Assembly (NCBI GenBank): GCA_033032175.1
Contig: CM065304.1
Coordinates: 8,804,001 to 8,868,000 of the forward strand
Direction: 5' to 3'
From: Saturnia japonica
Taxonomy: Eukaryota > Arthropoda > Insecta > Lepidoptera > Saturniidae
DNA: 64,000 nt
This document shows, one piece after another, positions 12,001 to 21,050 of this stretch (its first letter is position 1; each line of letters opens with the position of its first letter). The notes below the pieces were generated by a model. The model had not been told where the DNA came from and searched no databases. It saw only the letters and a list, made by a program, of their open reading frames with translations. A program made the translations under genes and the position numbers.

Positions 12001-15000
12001 TATGCTTAAGAAGAAGCAAATCAAAAACCCCTCCAATATTTTCTTTCCCAACATCATAATGATATAATCATTATTATTTATTTTACATTCGAAGCCAAAC
12101 TCACCATGACACAATAAAAAAATTGAATTCTATCCTAGTACTTTTTTCATTAAATGGACATATAAAAAAAATACACAAGAAGCACTTCTTAACTCACCCG
12201 AAAATTTCAGAATATTGCACTGTTAACAAAATATCGCATCTGACTTTAACAATTTAATACATACCATACACTAATGTTGCCATTTCGGAACTACAAAGTT
12301 TTCAGTACTGAACCCCTACTCTACTGCATCGTTGATTGACAGAATATTATACAGCTAAACACGCAACCAATTAACCATGATAGTTATCAACCATGACACA
12401 ATTACTTATGGATCAAAGCCAGTAAGAACATGAGAAATAAAATCAATATGACGTAATAATAAAATTACACGTAAACAAACACAAAAATATATGAGGACTA
12501 ACAGCAGTAATTAAATAATGATTAAAACAAAAGATGAGTCGATGTTAAAGTTTGATATATAGTACATACATATATTTACGTCTCTGATTATTGGCAAGAA
12601 TTCCGATTATAAATAACCATTCATCTGATTGGTGAGTAAAACTAATGATCACATAGAGTACCAAATAATTGGCACAAACTACTGATAAAATTGTACAAAA
12701 GATCGCGTTTCTTTCTCGTATTTGCCATTATGTGACCTCGGCCTCTAGCGATACAAGTTGTGTCTATCAACAAATCTGTTGCATACGTTGTATAAAAATT
12801 ACCATTCGTGTGCAATGCCACCTGTTAAAGTGTCAAACAAATGGAACCGTGCCCCCACCTCTGTATATGAAAATAATTACGGCTACGGCATACATTTTTA
12901 CCAGCCTATGATAGATTATATATCTGCTAAGGAGCAGGGCGTCGCAGCCAAACCACCTCATTTACCGTGGAACAATGAAAGAGGATTGAATAAATATAGA
13001 TTCGACGAACCAATACCTACATACTCCGCTGAAGATTTATCGCGAATATCCCATGAAGTTGCAGAGCAAGCAAAACGTGATCTTAATAGGCTTGATGTCG
13101 TGAAGCGATCTCCTTTCTCAGTAGTTGCGACTGCTGCAGCAGCAAATATTACGAAGCATGTTGGAGTGGAAAATGTTACAGTGAAGGCTAAAAAGAAAAA
13201 ATTGGAACTTATCAAACACGATAAACGTAACAATAACATGGCTGAAATTGAAAGAGAATTAGAGCTATATAATAAGGGAGGTTTTATTAATGCTAAGGTA
13301 AGGGAAAAGTCAATCAAATATAGAGGGAAATCTGCTAATGCTATTGCTAATACTTTGTTAAACGAAAGCAGAAGAAATGCAGATGTGAGCAGAATGAGGA
13401 AAATTGATTACTATGGTAACAATCTTATTACTGAGAGGAATATTGCAAATATATCGAAAAATACAGTGTCAAAATCACTGGCACATTCGAATGTAACGAA
13501 TACGACAACTGACATAGTTAAAACAATTCGAGGAACATCTCCAACATGTATTGTACAAGTCGAAACTGAAGTTCCTTTAATTGATTATTCAATGCATTTA
13601 AAGGACATAAAAGAGACAATAAAACAGTTTGAAGATTTAAATACAAGTATTATATTTGACAGAAGGTATATTCAGTTTTTATTATAGATCATATTATTAT
13701 ATTATATGCGATAATTTCGAAACCGGTTGTAGTGTTTTGTCATCCATAAGTGATTACTTAAGGCCTAAAAAGAATAAAGTGTTTTGATTTATAATATATT
13801 AGTTGAATACAAGTTAGTTAAAAGCATTTTATTTCTTGTAACGTAAAATTATTTTACTCACCAACAGCAAACAGACCAGCATCGAGATCGAACAGCTGAA
13901 TGCCCGCGTTGTCGAGGCTGAGACCAAGTTGAAGACCGAAGTAACCCGCATCAAGAAGAAGCTGCAGATCCAAATCACTGAACTGGAACTCTCGCTGGAT
14001 GTTGCTAACAAGACAAACATTGACTTGCAGAAGACCATTAAGAAGCAATCATTGCAGGTACATATTTTTTTCGAACATCAGTTTTAATTTTATTTGGTAC
14101 TAATTTAGCTTCTAAACTTTGTCTTTGATCTAAGGTGAATGCACATGGTCACATGTGTCATCGAGATGTTTTAACGTGTCAATAAATGCAAAAAAGATGT
14201 CGAATTCCGTCTATATTTTACGGCGATAAATATTAGTTTTTTACACAAACAGATTTCAAATAATAAAATATAGTATCCTATTAATTTGTTTAGTTTTTTA
14301 CACTTTTGATATATTTCAAACGATTAAACTTGTTTGTTCTGTCCACTCAAATGAAGACGTGATCATAGCTAACAATAAAAATTTATATAGCTCATATCAA
14401 AGCTCAAAATGAACGTCTTTAACCAACGTGTCCTGTCAGGGAAGGCTTATGGTACTGAGACATGATCATTAACGATAGTAAAAGCTCAAGGTCACTGGCA
14501 AGGCTGGTCAAGGCGTATAAGCGTGATCTAATCAAAAATGAATAATACTGGAAAAGAAGCAAAGTTCTCTGTCCATAGACCATAGTCCACAGTCCTTTGA
14601 GTTACTAAACATAAAAGTTGTCAAGGGGTGACCACTGAAGACGCAGCGTGAGCAGATTCACTACAAAATGGAAAACGGGTTAGTGAAGGTTATGGAAACC
14701 AGCTGGATATGAGCAGCGTAGGACAAGTCTATATCTAGCAATGGACATCTTTCGACTTGATGAATATATCAGTGTTATTATAATATATATAGTATAAATC
14801 TATGGTTGTTATATATCTGATGTTCAATTTCTAAGTTGTAAAGTTTAATATAATTGATTTTTCTTTTTATTCAGCTTACTGAGATCCAGACTCACTACGA
14901 TGAGGTACAGAGGCAGCTTCAGGTGACGCTCGATCAGTACGGTGTTGCTCAACGTAGGATACAGTCACTCACCGGTGAGGTCGAAGAAATCCGTGGCAAT

Positions 15001-18000
15001 TATGAGCAGGTAATTTGACTATTACGAAGTAAAAACTATCAAATAGTAATTAAAACAAATATTTCGAATAATACGAACAATAATTCATAATAATAATTTT
15101 AATACCTAATAACTACATTTTACCGATTTATTAAGAATGGATGACTACATTAAATGTAAAAATAGCAAGATCATGTTGGTCCATTGGTCAAAACCGATGT
15201 CCTTAAGATTCAAACCTTGTCATATGATCTAACGATTTTTTCTCAATTCACAAACATAAAATGATTTTAATTTAATTAGTCACATCATCGGCTGAAATAT
15301 TAGCAATGTTATCATTTTAATAGAAAAATTTTATACAGAAATCAGCCAGTAATTTTTTGCTAAATTAACTATAACATAGTATTTTTTTTTAATAAAACAA
15401 TTTCTAATTAATACTATTAAATGTGCAAGTTTTAGATAATTTATTATGCCAATCCTCTGAAGTATATATGTAGCATTTACTTTATAATGCTAATCTCCTT
15501 TATGCAAATTTCAGGCCCTTCGTGCTAAGCGCATCATCGAGCAATCGTTCGAGGAAGCCCAGACCCGCATCAACGAGCTGACCGTTATCAATGTCAACCT
15601 GTCCAGCAGCAAGGCCAAGATCGAGCAGGAACTGGCTGCCGTCGCTGCTGACTACGACGAAATCACCAAGGAGCTGCGCATTGCCGACGAAAGATACCAG
15701 CGCGTGCAGGTATATCTAATAAACAACGACTAAAAATTACAACAAATAAGGAAGACATAATTATAAGAGAAAGGCCTACTTTTCTCCTAGTACAGAGAAA
15801 TTTCTTTCAAAATTTCTCTGTACTTGGGGCGGCCCGACTAGTTGGAATACATCCACCGTACAGAAGATCTCAGTCAAATAACCTCGCATTGTTTTCCTGC
15901 AACGAGTAGGGGCTCCAGAGATCTTTGGGGTAGGGGGTTCTTGATTGGCAATGCACGTGTGTGAGTTTTTTTTTTTCGAACTGACTGTACTGTTAGCCTT
16001 AAGGTCCCTGGAGCCATTAGAAACTTTAACAGCTTTATCGGGTTTCGGGCGAGCGCGGAAGGTATTTAGCTGTGGAAGTGAGGTAACAAGCTCAAGGGTG
16101 CTAAAGTAGCCGAAAATCGGCTTGGGCTGTTACCGTACATGCAAATAAGTCGCAACATGAATAGTGATACCTGTGATATAACAAGCGTCTGTAGGCTGCA
16201 GCAGCCGCTTACAAATGGGCAGGCCGTATGCTTGTTTACTATCTGAGTAATTTAAAAAACGTTTTTATCTGTGTTGATTAAAAAACTAATGGATGGCGAT
16301 GTTAATTATTAGCTATTACAACTTGATAATCTGCTATAAATAAACTTCAAAAGTCAGATATATTATAGCTATATTAATTATTTTCTAATAACCTTATCTT
16401 CTGTTAACTTCAGACTGAGTTGAAACACACTGTTGAACACCTGCATGAGGAACAGGAGAGGATCGTCAAGATTGAAGCTATCAAGAAGTCCCTCGAAATC
16501 GAAGTTAAGGTAAATGCTGAATATATTATTAGTTAGAAGAAATCGTTGCTGAAATAAAACTGTAATCTATACATATAAAATGCTTTGTCCTGAATGACTG
16601 ACTGATGGATCATCGCATAACCTAAGCCGCTGATCGTAGAGACTTGAAACTAGTGTGTTCTTTGTATGACGTAGGCATCCGATAAAAAAGGATTTTACGA
16701 AATTCTACCCCTAAGGGGTGAAAAAGGGGAGCAAAATTTGTATGGGGCGTGATTCCTTGGCCACATCTACTTCAAATTTTGCATAAACCTTTTTTTACAG
16801 AATTAATGGACGTATTTTATTGAAATTCATCCCCTAATGGGGTTAAAAAGGGGTAGAAAGTTATTTTGGCGGTGATTTGCTTCGAAGTTGATATCAATAC
16901 TCCTTAGTGCTTTTGATTTAAATTGCATTTTATTTTGATACTTTGAAAAGTCAATCCGATTTTATTCAAAAAAGGTTGAACTCACTTCATAAACTAAGCA
17001 AATCTATACTTATAATATAATAAAGCGGAAAAGTGTTTTGTTTGTTTGTTTAAACACGGTAATCTCTGCAACTACCAGTCGGATTCGAAAAAATATTTTT
17101 TTATATGATATATGAGTCTGGCTCACGAGGATTAGTATAGATTATACTGTGATAACATTGTGTTATATAACATTAGGCTACAGTTTATAGCTAACTTTAA
17201 ATATTGATTTTTGTTACGTAAATCGGAAGTCGAAGCCCTCGCGAACTGCTTTAGCTACATGCGCTGGCTTAATGGTTAATGATACGTCAATACAATGTTC
17301 TACAAAAATATTGGCCATTAGTATATATAAAAAAGTCAGCGATAGCATATATCTATCTCTTAAACGTGAGCCACAATAAAGTATTTTGCAATAACTTTAA
17401 AAAAAATAATTAAAAATTCATTTATGAGCAATTATTTATAAGCATGGCATATTAATCCTTTCGAACAAAAGTTACTTCATCATAAAGACAATTTATAATG
17501 AAGATAAACTTAGTCTTTTACAGCATGTTATTTGGACGCATAGTTTGATAATAAAAAATTAAAATAATTCAACACTCGGCTCGGGTCTATGTCTATAGTA
17601 GTAAGCGGCGCGAACGAGCCTTGCGATGCCGCGATGTGACCAGATTAAAAATATTGTCTATACTGAAGTATTATAAATCATTAATCAGTGATTTCTTCTA
17701 AATTACATGTGGGTGAAACCGCGGGATACAGCTAGTATTATATAGTAATTTATATGATATATATTAATAATATGTATTAATTTTGTCCATGACATGCTTA
17801 TGAAAAAGTAACAGATTATGAAAAATAAGCTCAATATCAAACACGTATATAGAGTTTTAATTTCATTGTGTTTTTTTTTAAGAACATCTCTATCCGCTTG
17901 GAAGAGGTGGAGGCTAATGCTATTGTGGGTGGCAAACGCATCATCAGCAAGCTGGAAGCGCGTATCAAGGATATGGAACTTGAACTAGATGAGGAAAAGA

Positions 18001-18470
18001 GGAGACACGCTGAAACCATCAAGATACTGCGCAAGAAGGAACGTCAGCTCAAGGAAGTCATCATTCAGTGCGAGGAAGACCAGAAGAACATTTCTCTTCT
18101 TCAGGACTCTTTGGAAAAAACTTCCCAGAAAGTCTGCATCTACAAGAGGCAGCTTACGGAACAGGTATGCCAAAAATATATTAAGAAAATTAAGTACACT
18201 ATTAATTTTATTTTTATTTAAAAGAAAATAAATCTCATAAATATTTTTGTTTATTGTTTTATGCAGGAGGGCGTATCTCAGCAAAGCGTGACAAGAGTAC
18301 GACGATTCCAACGCGAACTGGAGGCGGCTGAAGATCGCGCCGACACCGCCGAAAGCAACCTATCGTTGATCCGCGCCAAGCACCGCACTTTCGTCACCAC
18401 CTCTACTGTGCCTGGCTCCCAGGTCTACCTGGTCCAGGAATCCCGTGCCCTCAGCAGTGAACGCCTGTGA
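1..18470 (+). CDS. Prm: Paramyosin, muscle thick-filament core protein; 16 coding exons in window, N-terminus outside
   Basis: Paramyosin is the coiled-coil rod that forms the core of invertebrate muscle thick filaments, on which myosin packs. Exons joined: 1-27, 98-154, 1377-1463, 2595-2761, 2969-3206, 3323-3442, 3767-4033, 9413-9659, 10266-10393, 11580-11692, 13868-14057, 14875-15009, 15515-15709, 16414-16509, 17883-18164, 18267-18470. All junctions are GT/AG and in phase. The product is 2,553 nt, 850 residues plus TGA. It is a near-continuous heptad-repeat alpha-helix rich in Glu, Lys, Arg, Leu and Gln, closely matching remembered fly paramyosin (about 879 residues). So about 30 N-terminal residues, the start codon and the main promoter lie upstream. 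Exons have GC-rich third positions, unlike the AT-rich introns. The C-terminus keeps a short non-helical tail with [14 protein letters not shown]. Confidence 0.97.
98..154 (+). CDS. Prm: Paramyosin exon, residues 10-28 of the in-window product
   Basis: Acceptor ttttcag, donor gtaagc, phase 0 at both ends. It encodes [19 protein letters not shown], start of the coiled-coil rod. Confidence 0.96.
155..1376 (+). other. Intron; contains a 13-bp terminal inverted-repeat element
   Basis: Paramyosin intron of 1.2 kb. GC-richer DNA at 787-990 lies between perfect inverted repeats GATCAGAACGTCC (795-807) and GGACGTTCTGATC (1098-1110), so a 316-bp MITE-like insertion is likely. The rest is AT-rich with nothing recognisable. 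Confidence 0.45.
1377..1463 (+). CDS. Prm: Paramyosin exon, residues 29-57
   Basis: Acceptor ttacag, donor gtaaat, phase 0 at both ends, 29 codons. It contains [15 protein letters not shown], a strongly conserved paramyosin/myosin-rod motif. Confidence 0.96.
1464..2594 (+). other. Paramyosin intron, nothing recognised
   Basis: AT-rich intron sequence without a gene, clear repeat or RNA. Confidence 0.6.
2595..2761 (+). CDS. Prm: Paramyosin exon, residues 58-113
   Basis: Acceptor acag, donor gtgagg; 55 codons plus two bases. It contains [15 protein letters not shown]. The final Arg codon is split AG|A across the intron. Confidence 0.96.
2969..3206 (+). CDS. Prm: Paramyosin exon, residues 113-192
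   Basis: Acceptor ccgcag, donor gtatgt; the first base completes the split Arg codon, followed by 79 codons. It contains [12 protein letters not shown] and [11 protein letters not shown]. Confidence 0.96.
3323..3442 (+). CDS. Prm: Paramyosin exon, residues 193-232
   Basis: Acceptor ttaccag, donor gtgaga, 40 codons, phase 0. It contains [19 protein letters not shown]. Exon start and downstream intron both begin gtgag, so only reading phase separates them. Confidence 0.95.
3767..4033 (+). CDS. Prm: Paramyosin exon, residues 233-321
   Basis: Acceptor cactag, donor gtaaat, 89 codons, phase 0. It contains [19 protein letters not shown]. The following intron is the longest of the gene (about 5.4 kb). 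Confidence 0.96.
4281..4527 (+). mobile_element. Helitron-like family A, 5' half
   Basis: It begins TCTATACCTACAAACAAATG after an A and carries the family A landmarks GTCTGTCTGTCTGTTTGTTC, ACGGGACTTTCACTGATAG and GTAACTTAGGCTAC. It stops abruptly at GGTTCCG, where an opposite-strand copy starts. Confidence 0.75.
4528..5015 (-). mobile_element. Helitron-like family A, inverted near-full-length copy
   Basis: It reads on the - strand from the 5' end at 5015 (TCTATACAATTAATAAAAT) to a 3' end near 4528 (reverse complement of GTGCCCGTGGCTTCGTTCGC). It pairs with the forward half at 4281-4527 as a long foldback. Its outer 35 bp form the start of the tandem array unit. Confidence 0.75.
4981..6750. 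repeat. Tandem array, exactly ten copies of a 177-bp unit
   Basis: Units start at 4981, 5158, 5335, 5512, 5689, 5866, 6043, 6220, 6397 and 6574, all exactly 177 bp, with only scattered point differences. Each holds an inverted Helitron 5' end (35 bp), a forward Helitron 3' end from AACAGGGAGCGGGAG to CGCGGGCGCAGCTAGT, and about 50 bp of other sequence ending in cttcttt. Because 177 is 3 x 59, one open unit gives a spurious - strand frame of about 513 codons (5211-6752). Confidence 0.95.
7079..7136. repeat. Inverted repeat able to form a 19-bp stem
   Basis: Left arm 7079-7097 (TACATATATACATGTTCCC) pairs with right arm 7118-7136, two positions being G-T wobbles on one strand. The 20-base spacer contains CCTCCTGGGAGG. 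Confidence 0.6.
7874..8110 (-). mobile_element. Helitron-like family A, 5'-truncated
   Basis: It starts CTAGCTGTGTCCGCGGCTTC, the reverse complement of the CTAG-ending 3' terminus, and keeps the family 3' half. Confidence 0.75.
8170..8665. mobile_element. hAT-type MITE in paramyosin intron
   Basis: Ends TAAGGGTGAG and ACCACTCTTA are imperfect inverted repeats. They are flanked by near-identical 8-bp duplications ATTCGAAG (8162-8169) and ATTCAAAG (8666-8673). The interior is full of GTAACAG and GGAACA motifs on both strands. No coding capacity. Confidence 0.65.
8702..8780 (-). mobile_element. SINE-3 family fragment
   Basis: The reverse complement contains GGCTGCAGTAACCGCTTACC and GGGCCGCAAGCATGTTTGCC, shared with 16140-16252 and 43800-43890. 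Confidence 0.55.
8890..9250 (+). mobile_element. Helitron-like family A, degraded copy
   Basis: Recognisable pieces include AAGGAGTAATTTAGGGTAC and AACCGGGAGCGAG followed by a G-run, then GGCATTATGTAGTTCACGGG. The CTAG end is lost. Confidence 0.6.
9413..9659 (+). CDS. Prm: Paramyosin exon, residues 322-404
   Basis: Acceptor caaatag, donor gttagt; 82 codons plus one base. It contains [13 protein letters not shown] and ends GRENKKLG. The Asp codon is split G|AT. The open frame runs past the donor only as far as TAG at 9662-9664, which could mislead a naive ORF call. Confidence 0.95.
10266..10393 (+). CDS. Prm: Paramyosin exon, residues 404-446
   Basis: Acceptor tatcag, donor gtaagt; two bases complete Asp, then 42 codons. 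It contains [18 protein letters not shown] and ends AAYKEAEA. Confidence 0.96.
11580..11692 (+). CDS. Prm: Paramyosin exon, residues 447-484
   Basis: Acceptor gcatcag, donor gtaaga; 37 codons plus two bases (CG). It contains [15 protein letters not shown] and ends EEEIEAI. It splices over the miniparamyosin head exon to 13868, completing CG|C as Arg. Confidence 0.95.
11693..12814 (+). promoter_or_regulatory. Putative internal promoter and 5' UTR of miniparamyosin
   Basis: About 1.1 kb of AT-rich intron between the preceding paramyosin exon and the miniparamyosin ATG. At 12607-12616 TTATAAATAA fits the MEF2 consensus YTAWWWWTAR and could also act as a TATA box. An E-box CATCTG follows at 12622-12627. 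Drosophila paramyosin and miniparamyosin promoters are known MEF2 targets. The transcription start is not determinable here. In AT-rich DNA such matches arise often by chance. Confidence 0.5.
12815..13665 (+). CDS. Prm: Miniparamyosin-specific first exon (N-terminal head)
   Basis: 283 codons plus AG, donor gtatat. The head starts [14 protein letters not shown]. Its first 100 residues are rich in Trp, Tyr and Pro ([30 protein letters not shown]) and not coiled-coil. Next comes a basic stretch ([15 protein letters not shown]), then a Ser/Thr/Asn-rich part, and finally [15 protein letters not shown] leading into the rod. Codons are AT-rich, unlike the flanking rod exons, suggesting different constraint or expression. 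TAG at 13685-13687 closes the frame just after the donor, so splicing is required. An internal AAG|GTAAGG at 13297 is a possible phase-0 donor. Confidence 0.87.
12815..18470 (+). CDS. Prm: Miniparamyosin, from an alternative first exon inside a paramyosin intron
   Basis: Join 12815-13665, 13868-14057, 14875-15009, 15515-15709, 16414-16509, 17883-18164, 18267-18470; about 650 residues. In Drosophila an internal promoter of the paramyosin gene makes miniparamyosin, a thick-filament protein with its own N-terminal head on the C-terminal part of the rod; I recall about 640 residues for one fly form and 363 shared residues. Here 366 residues are shared. The head exon is open from ATG 12815, the first ATG in its frame, to a donor that leaves two bases (AG), exactly what the acceptor at 13868 needs. 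Homology of the head was judged by eye only. Confidence 0.88.
13868..14057 (+). CDS. Prm: Rod exon shared by paramyosin and miniparamyosin, residues 484-547
   Basis: Acceptor ccaacag, donor gtacat; one base then 63 codons. It contains [19 protein letters not shown] and [15 protein letters not shown]. The first codon is CGC (Arg) in paramyosin and AGC (Ser) in miniparamyosin. Confidence 0.96.
14415..14765 (+). pseudogene. RTE-like LINE 3' fragment
   Basis: Broken frames resemble the RTE reverse-transcriptase C-terminus: CVLSG..YGTET, a WSRR-like stretch, and near 14740 a QWTSFD motif typical of the ORF end in these elements. Many stops; it lies in a paramyosin intron. Confidence 0.5.
14875..15009 (+). 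CDS. Prm: Shared rod exon, residues 548-592
   Basis: Acceptor tattcag, donor gtaatt, 45 codons, phase 0. It starts [20 protein letters not shown]. Confidence 0.96.
15515..15709 (+). CDS. Prm: Shared rod exon, residues 593-657
   Basis: Acceptor tttcag, donor gtatat, 65 codons, phase 0. It contains [13 protein letters not shown] and [20 protein letters not shown]. Confidence 0.96.
15805..16252. mobile_element. SINE-3 family copy interrupted by another repeat
   Basis: Outer parts (15805-15965 and 16140-16252) align with the continuous copy at 43665-43890. The middle, from a T-run at 15966, matches the GTTAGCCTTAAGG repeat also seen at 22905 and 56640. Confidence 0.6.
16414..16509 (+). CDS. Prm: Shared rod exon, residues 658-689
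   Basis: Acceptor acttcag, donor gtaaat, 32 codons, phase 0. It contains [20 protein letters not shown]. Confidence 0.96.
16566..17002 (+). mobile_element. Helitron-like family D
   Basis: It begins TCTATACATATAAAATGC after an A and contains GACTGACTGATGGATCATCG, GACGTAGGCATCCG and CCCCTAAGGGGTGAAAAAGG, features of a very common lepidopteran Helitron-like family. It abuts a second element. Confidence 0.65.
17003..17735 (+). mobile_element. Helitron-like family C, complete non-autonomous element (733 bp)
   Basis: 5' TC end (TCTATACTTATAATATAAT) after A at 17002; 3' end ACCGCGGGATACAGCTAG followed by T at 17736. A|T insertion, TC start and CTRR end match Helitron rules. No coding frame. Confidence 0.8.
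17883..18164 (+). CDS. Prm: Shared rod exon, residues 690-783
   Basis: Acceptor tttttttttaag, donor gtatgc, 94 codons, phase 0. It contains [32 protein letters not shown] and [18 protein letters not shown]. Confidence 0.96.
18267..18470 (+). CDS. Prm: Last coding exon and C-terminal tail, residues 784-850 plus stop
   Basis: Acceptor tatgcag. It starts [19 protein letters not shown], runs through the non-helical tail [18 protein letters not shown] and ends SRALSSERL with TGA at 18468-18470. As I recall it, the fly protein ends differently after VYLVQE, so an alternative C-terminal exon is possible in insects. Confidence 0.95.
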   Translation, partial: EGVSQQSVTRVRRFQRELEAAEDRADTAESNLSLIRAKHRTFVTTSTVPGSQVYLVQESRALSSERL

Positions 18471-19035
18471 GCACTTCACGTCTCACCATACCAACTTCTG
18501 AGCGCCTACAATCTTATCCCATTACATCAGCATTTCTCTCAAACAGTTAAAACTAGGGCGCAATTCCGGTCGGGTATAAGCCTAGTCGTTCGTTAAGTGA
18601 GTTAAATATCGATAGGTGGCATTAGTGGCCTCTGTGTCCAGTAGCGCCATCTTTTATCGCGGTTCGAGCAGGGACGGGCGCTCGGCGCTGCGGCTCGCCC
18701 TAACGTTGCCGTGTCTCCACACTTTGTCCAAACGCCGACTGCTCGTCCCGCCACAATTTGATAAAATATGTAACTAATGCTAATTCAACTAAATAAAGGA
18801 ACCAAAACATTTAAGCTTTTTTCAATATTTTTCTATTGTAAGATCATCGGCACTATAAAATCAAATGTCGCTATCTACCGTAATTTAGGTACTGTAGATT
18901 AAAAGAATAATTTTATATTATTATTTATTAATTGTGCAATCAACATTGTACGTTTGTAACTGTAACTTTATTAAATAATGCTATTTATGTTAAAGAAGTC
19001 AAAAAAAGCAATAAAACTTCAAAAGGTGTCCGGAT
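18471..19035 (+). other. Paramyosin 3' UTR
   Basis: AATAAA hexamers occur at 18792-18797 and 19010-19015; the latter is followed by a GT-rich stretch and a T-run, a good cleavage context. A GC-rich patch at 18640-18755 stands out from the AT-rich surroundings. Confidence 0.65.
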
Positions 19036-20129
19036 TTTTATTTCTTGATTGAGAACGTATCCCTTTACATTTATCAAATAAGAAGTGAAATGAAACATCC
19101 ACTAAATATGAAATATGAATCTACATGAAAAGACAGCACGGCGATTCAAACAGAGCAATGAATCCATAAATGATTACCGAGTTAAGTAATAAACTGGATA
19201 TAACAAGCAATAGACTTACAACAAAATCGTGACACGAAGTCTCTTCCTATATTTAGCAAATAAGAAGGTAATAAGGTGAGAAACACATGCAGCGTTACCA
19301 TAACTGATCTACGTTCACTGTGTTTCAACTATATCCTATGACTTGTTTTGGTTAAATATTATGCATTGAGAAACAAGTGCATATATTTCAATATTTTCAG
19401 TTAATGGTAAACCCTCCTAGTTTTAAATATTAAAGAAAAGTTTAATATAATTAATAAACTCGATTGCAAGTTGACATTTTTTATTTCTTTTTATAAAATA
19501 TATCTAAAGGATTCTTTTTGAAGAATACCCATCTATAGTTTTGTATTTTCTAAATGCATGATGGTAATTAAAAATATTTCTGATACGATCGAGTTTCTTC
19601 GCAATGTTATCCTTCACCGTTAGCTGATGCGATTAGCTTTACGCTCATCACAATCTGTTGATGGCATAGTAAATTAAATCCATTTAATTTTTTTTAATGC
19701 TAATTTCTTTTAAAAAAATTTGGCGCTGTGGTAGCGTGTACGGACACCGCATCCATATATATGGACCCTAAACCCTACAATAAGCCTAAGCTTTCTGTAA
19801 AGGAAAACATCATTAAGAAACCATAGCGAACACGCTATGCTACCAACAGGTAGGGCATTTTCTAATACCTGCCTAGCTGTCATGAGGTCTGCCGACAACA
19901 GTTGTTATTTTTGGATATCCGAATTAATTGTTTGATCTTAAAATAAAACTTGTAAATCAAAACTGTTTCACACAACAAATTAGTTGTATCACGTTAGTAA
20001 AATAGCTCTACTAATTTACTATAAATTGTATAATTCTATAGCATATGTATATAAAAAAATTAACTTTTTAATTTTTAGGTTATATTGCTAAAAACACATC
20101 GTTTTCTTCGTTATTCAAACTATACAATG
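19036..20129. other. Intergenic, nothing recognised
   Basis: AT-rich DNA after the paramyosin 3' end. A slightly GC-richer patch lies at 19720-19900 without a recognisable element. Confidence 0.5.
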
Positions 20130-20920
20130 CTAGCGGTGTGCCCGCGGCTCCGCACGCGTTTATAGTTACACCCAGTCGCAGTTACTTTATTTTTACCCAT
20201 ATTGTTGACAATTCATATGCCGTATTAATTGCGGAATGGCGTGTATTTCCTGTGTACAATTTTTATCTAATAATTCTTTTTATTTCTTTCTTACCAAAAG
20301 CATAAATATGAATATCCCTAAATTGAGACATGACGGGTTCTTCATACAAACTTTCACCCAAGTTTTATTTTCACCAATTATGTGGAATAACTTTGAAATA
20401 ATTCACTTGTAGCAAAACTATATAATCCAGATAATTTACAATAGGTATATCGCTTAGAATGTATAAACTCCCGCGAGCAGCGATTGACAATGCACGTCAT
20501 ATTTCTATCATAAAATAAAACAGTAATTATGCCGTACTGCGTAGTTAAACAGTTTAAAAACACTTCAGCCAATCTTAAAAAGAATACTGGACTATCATTT
20601 AATATGTAAATATCATAAATACAATACATTTGTTATTAAGTATATCAATGTCAATAAATCAACAATCTGGTTGGTATGGCAGCCGATATCATTTCACCGT
20701 TGTCACGCATGAGCACTTGGTGTTCCCATATCTTTTTCATAAAAACTTTCATCCCCTATTTTCTATCCTTAACGTTTTATTTTCGCTACAAAAAGTACTC
20801 TATGTCCTTTCCCAAGGTCCAGTCTATCTCTATATCTAAATTCATCAAAATTGGTTCAGCGGTCTAGACGTAAAAACGTAACAGACAGAGTTACTTTCGC
20901 ATTTATAATATTAGTATGGA
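20130..20920 (-). mobile_element. Helitron-like family E (791 bp), inverted
   Basis: On the - strand it begins TCCATACTAATATTATAAAT at 20920 and ends CACACCGCTAG at 20130, with GGAGCCGCGGGC just inside the terminus. Confidence 0.7.
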
Positions 20921-21050
20921 TGTATAAAAAATCCCGTCGAATCCGAAAAGTGTAATAATGTAGGTACCCCAATGACATTACCAAAAAAAATATCAAAATT
21001 TTATTTATTATGAAAATAAAAATGTTATTGCGATTTATAATTAACATATA

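Noticed and set aside
12958..13317. - strand frame of 119 codons
   Set aside because: Antisense shadow of the miniparamyosin head exon.
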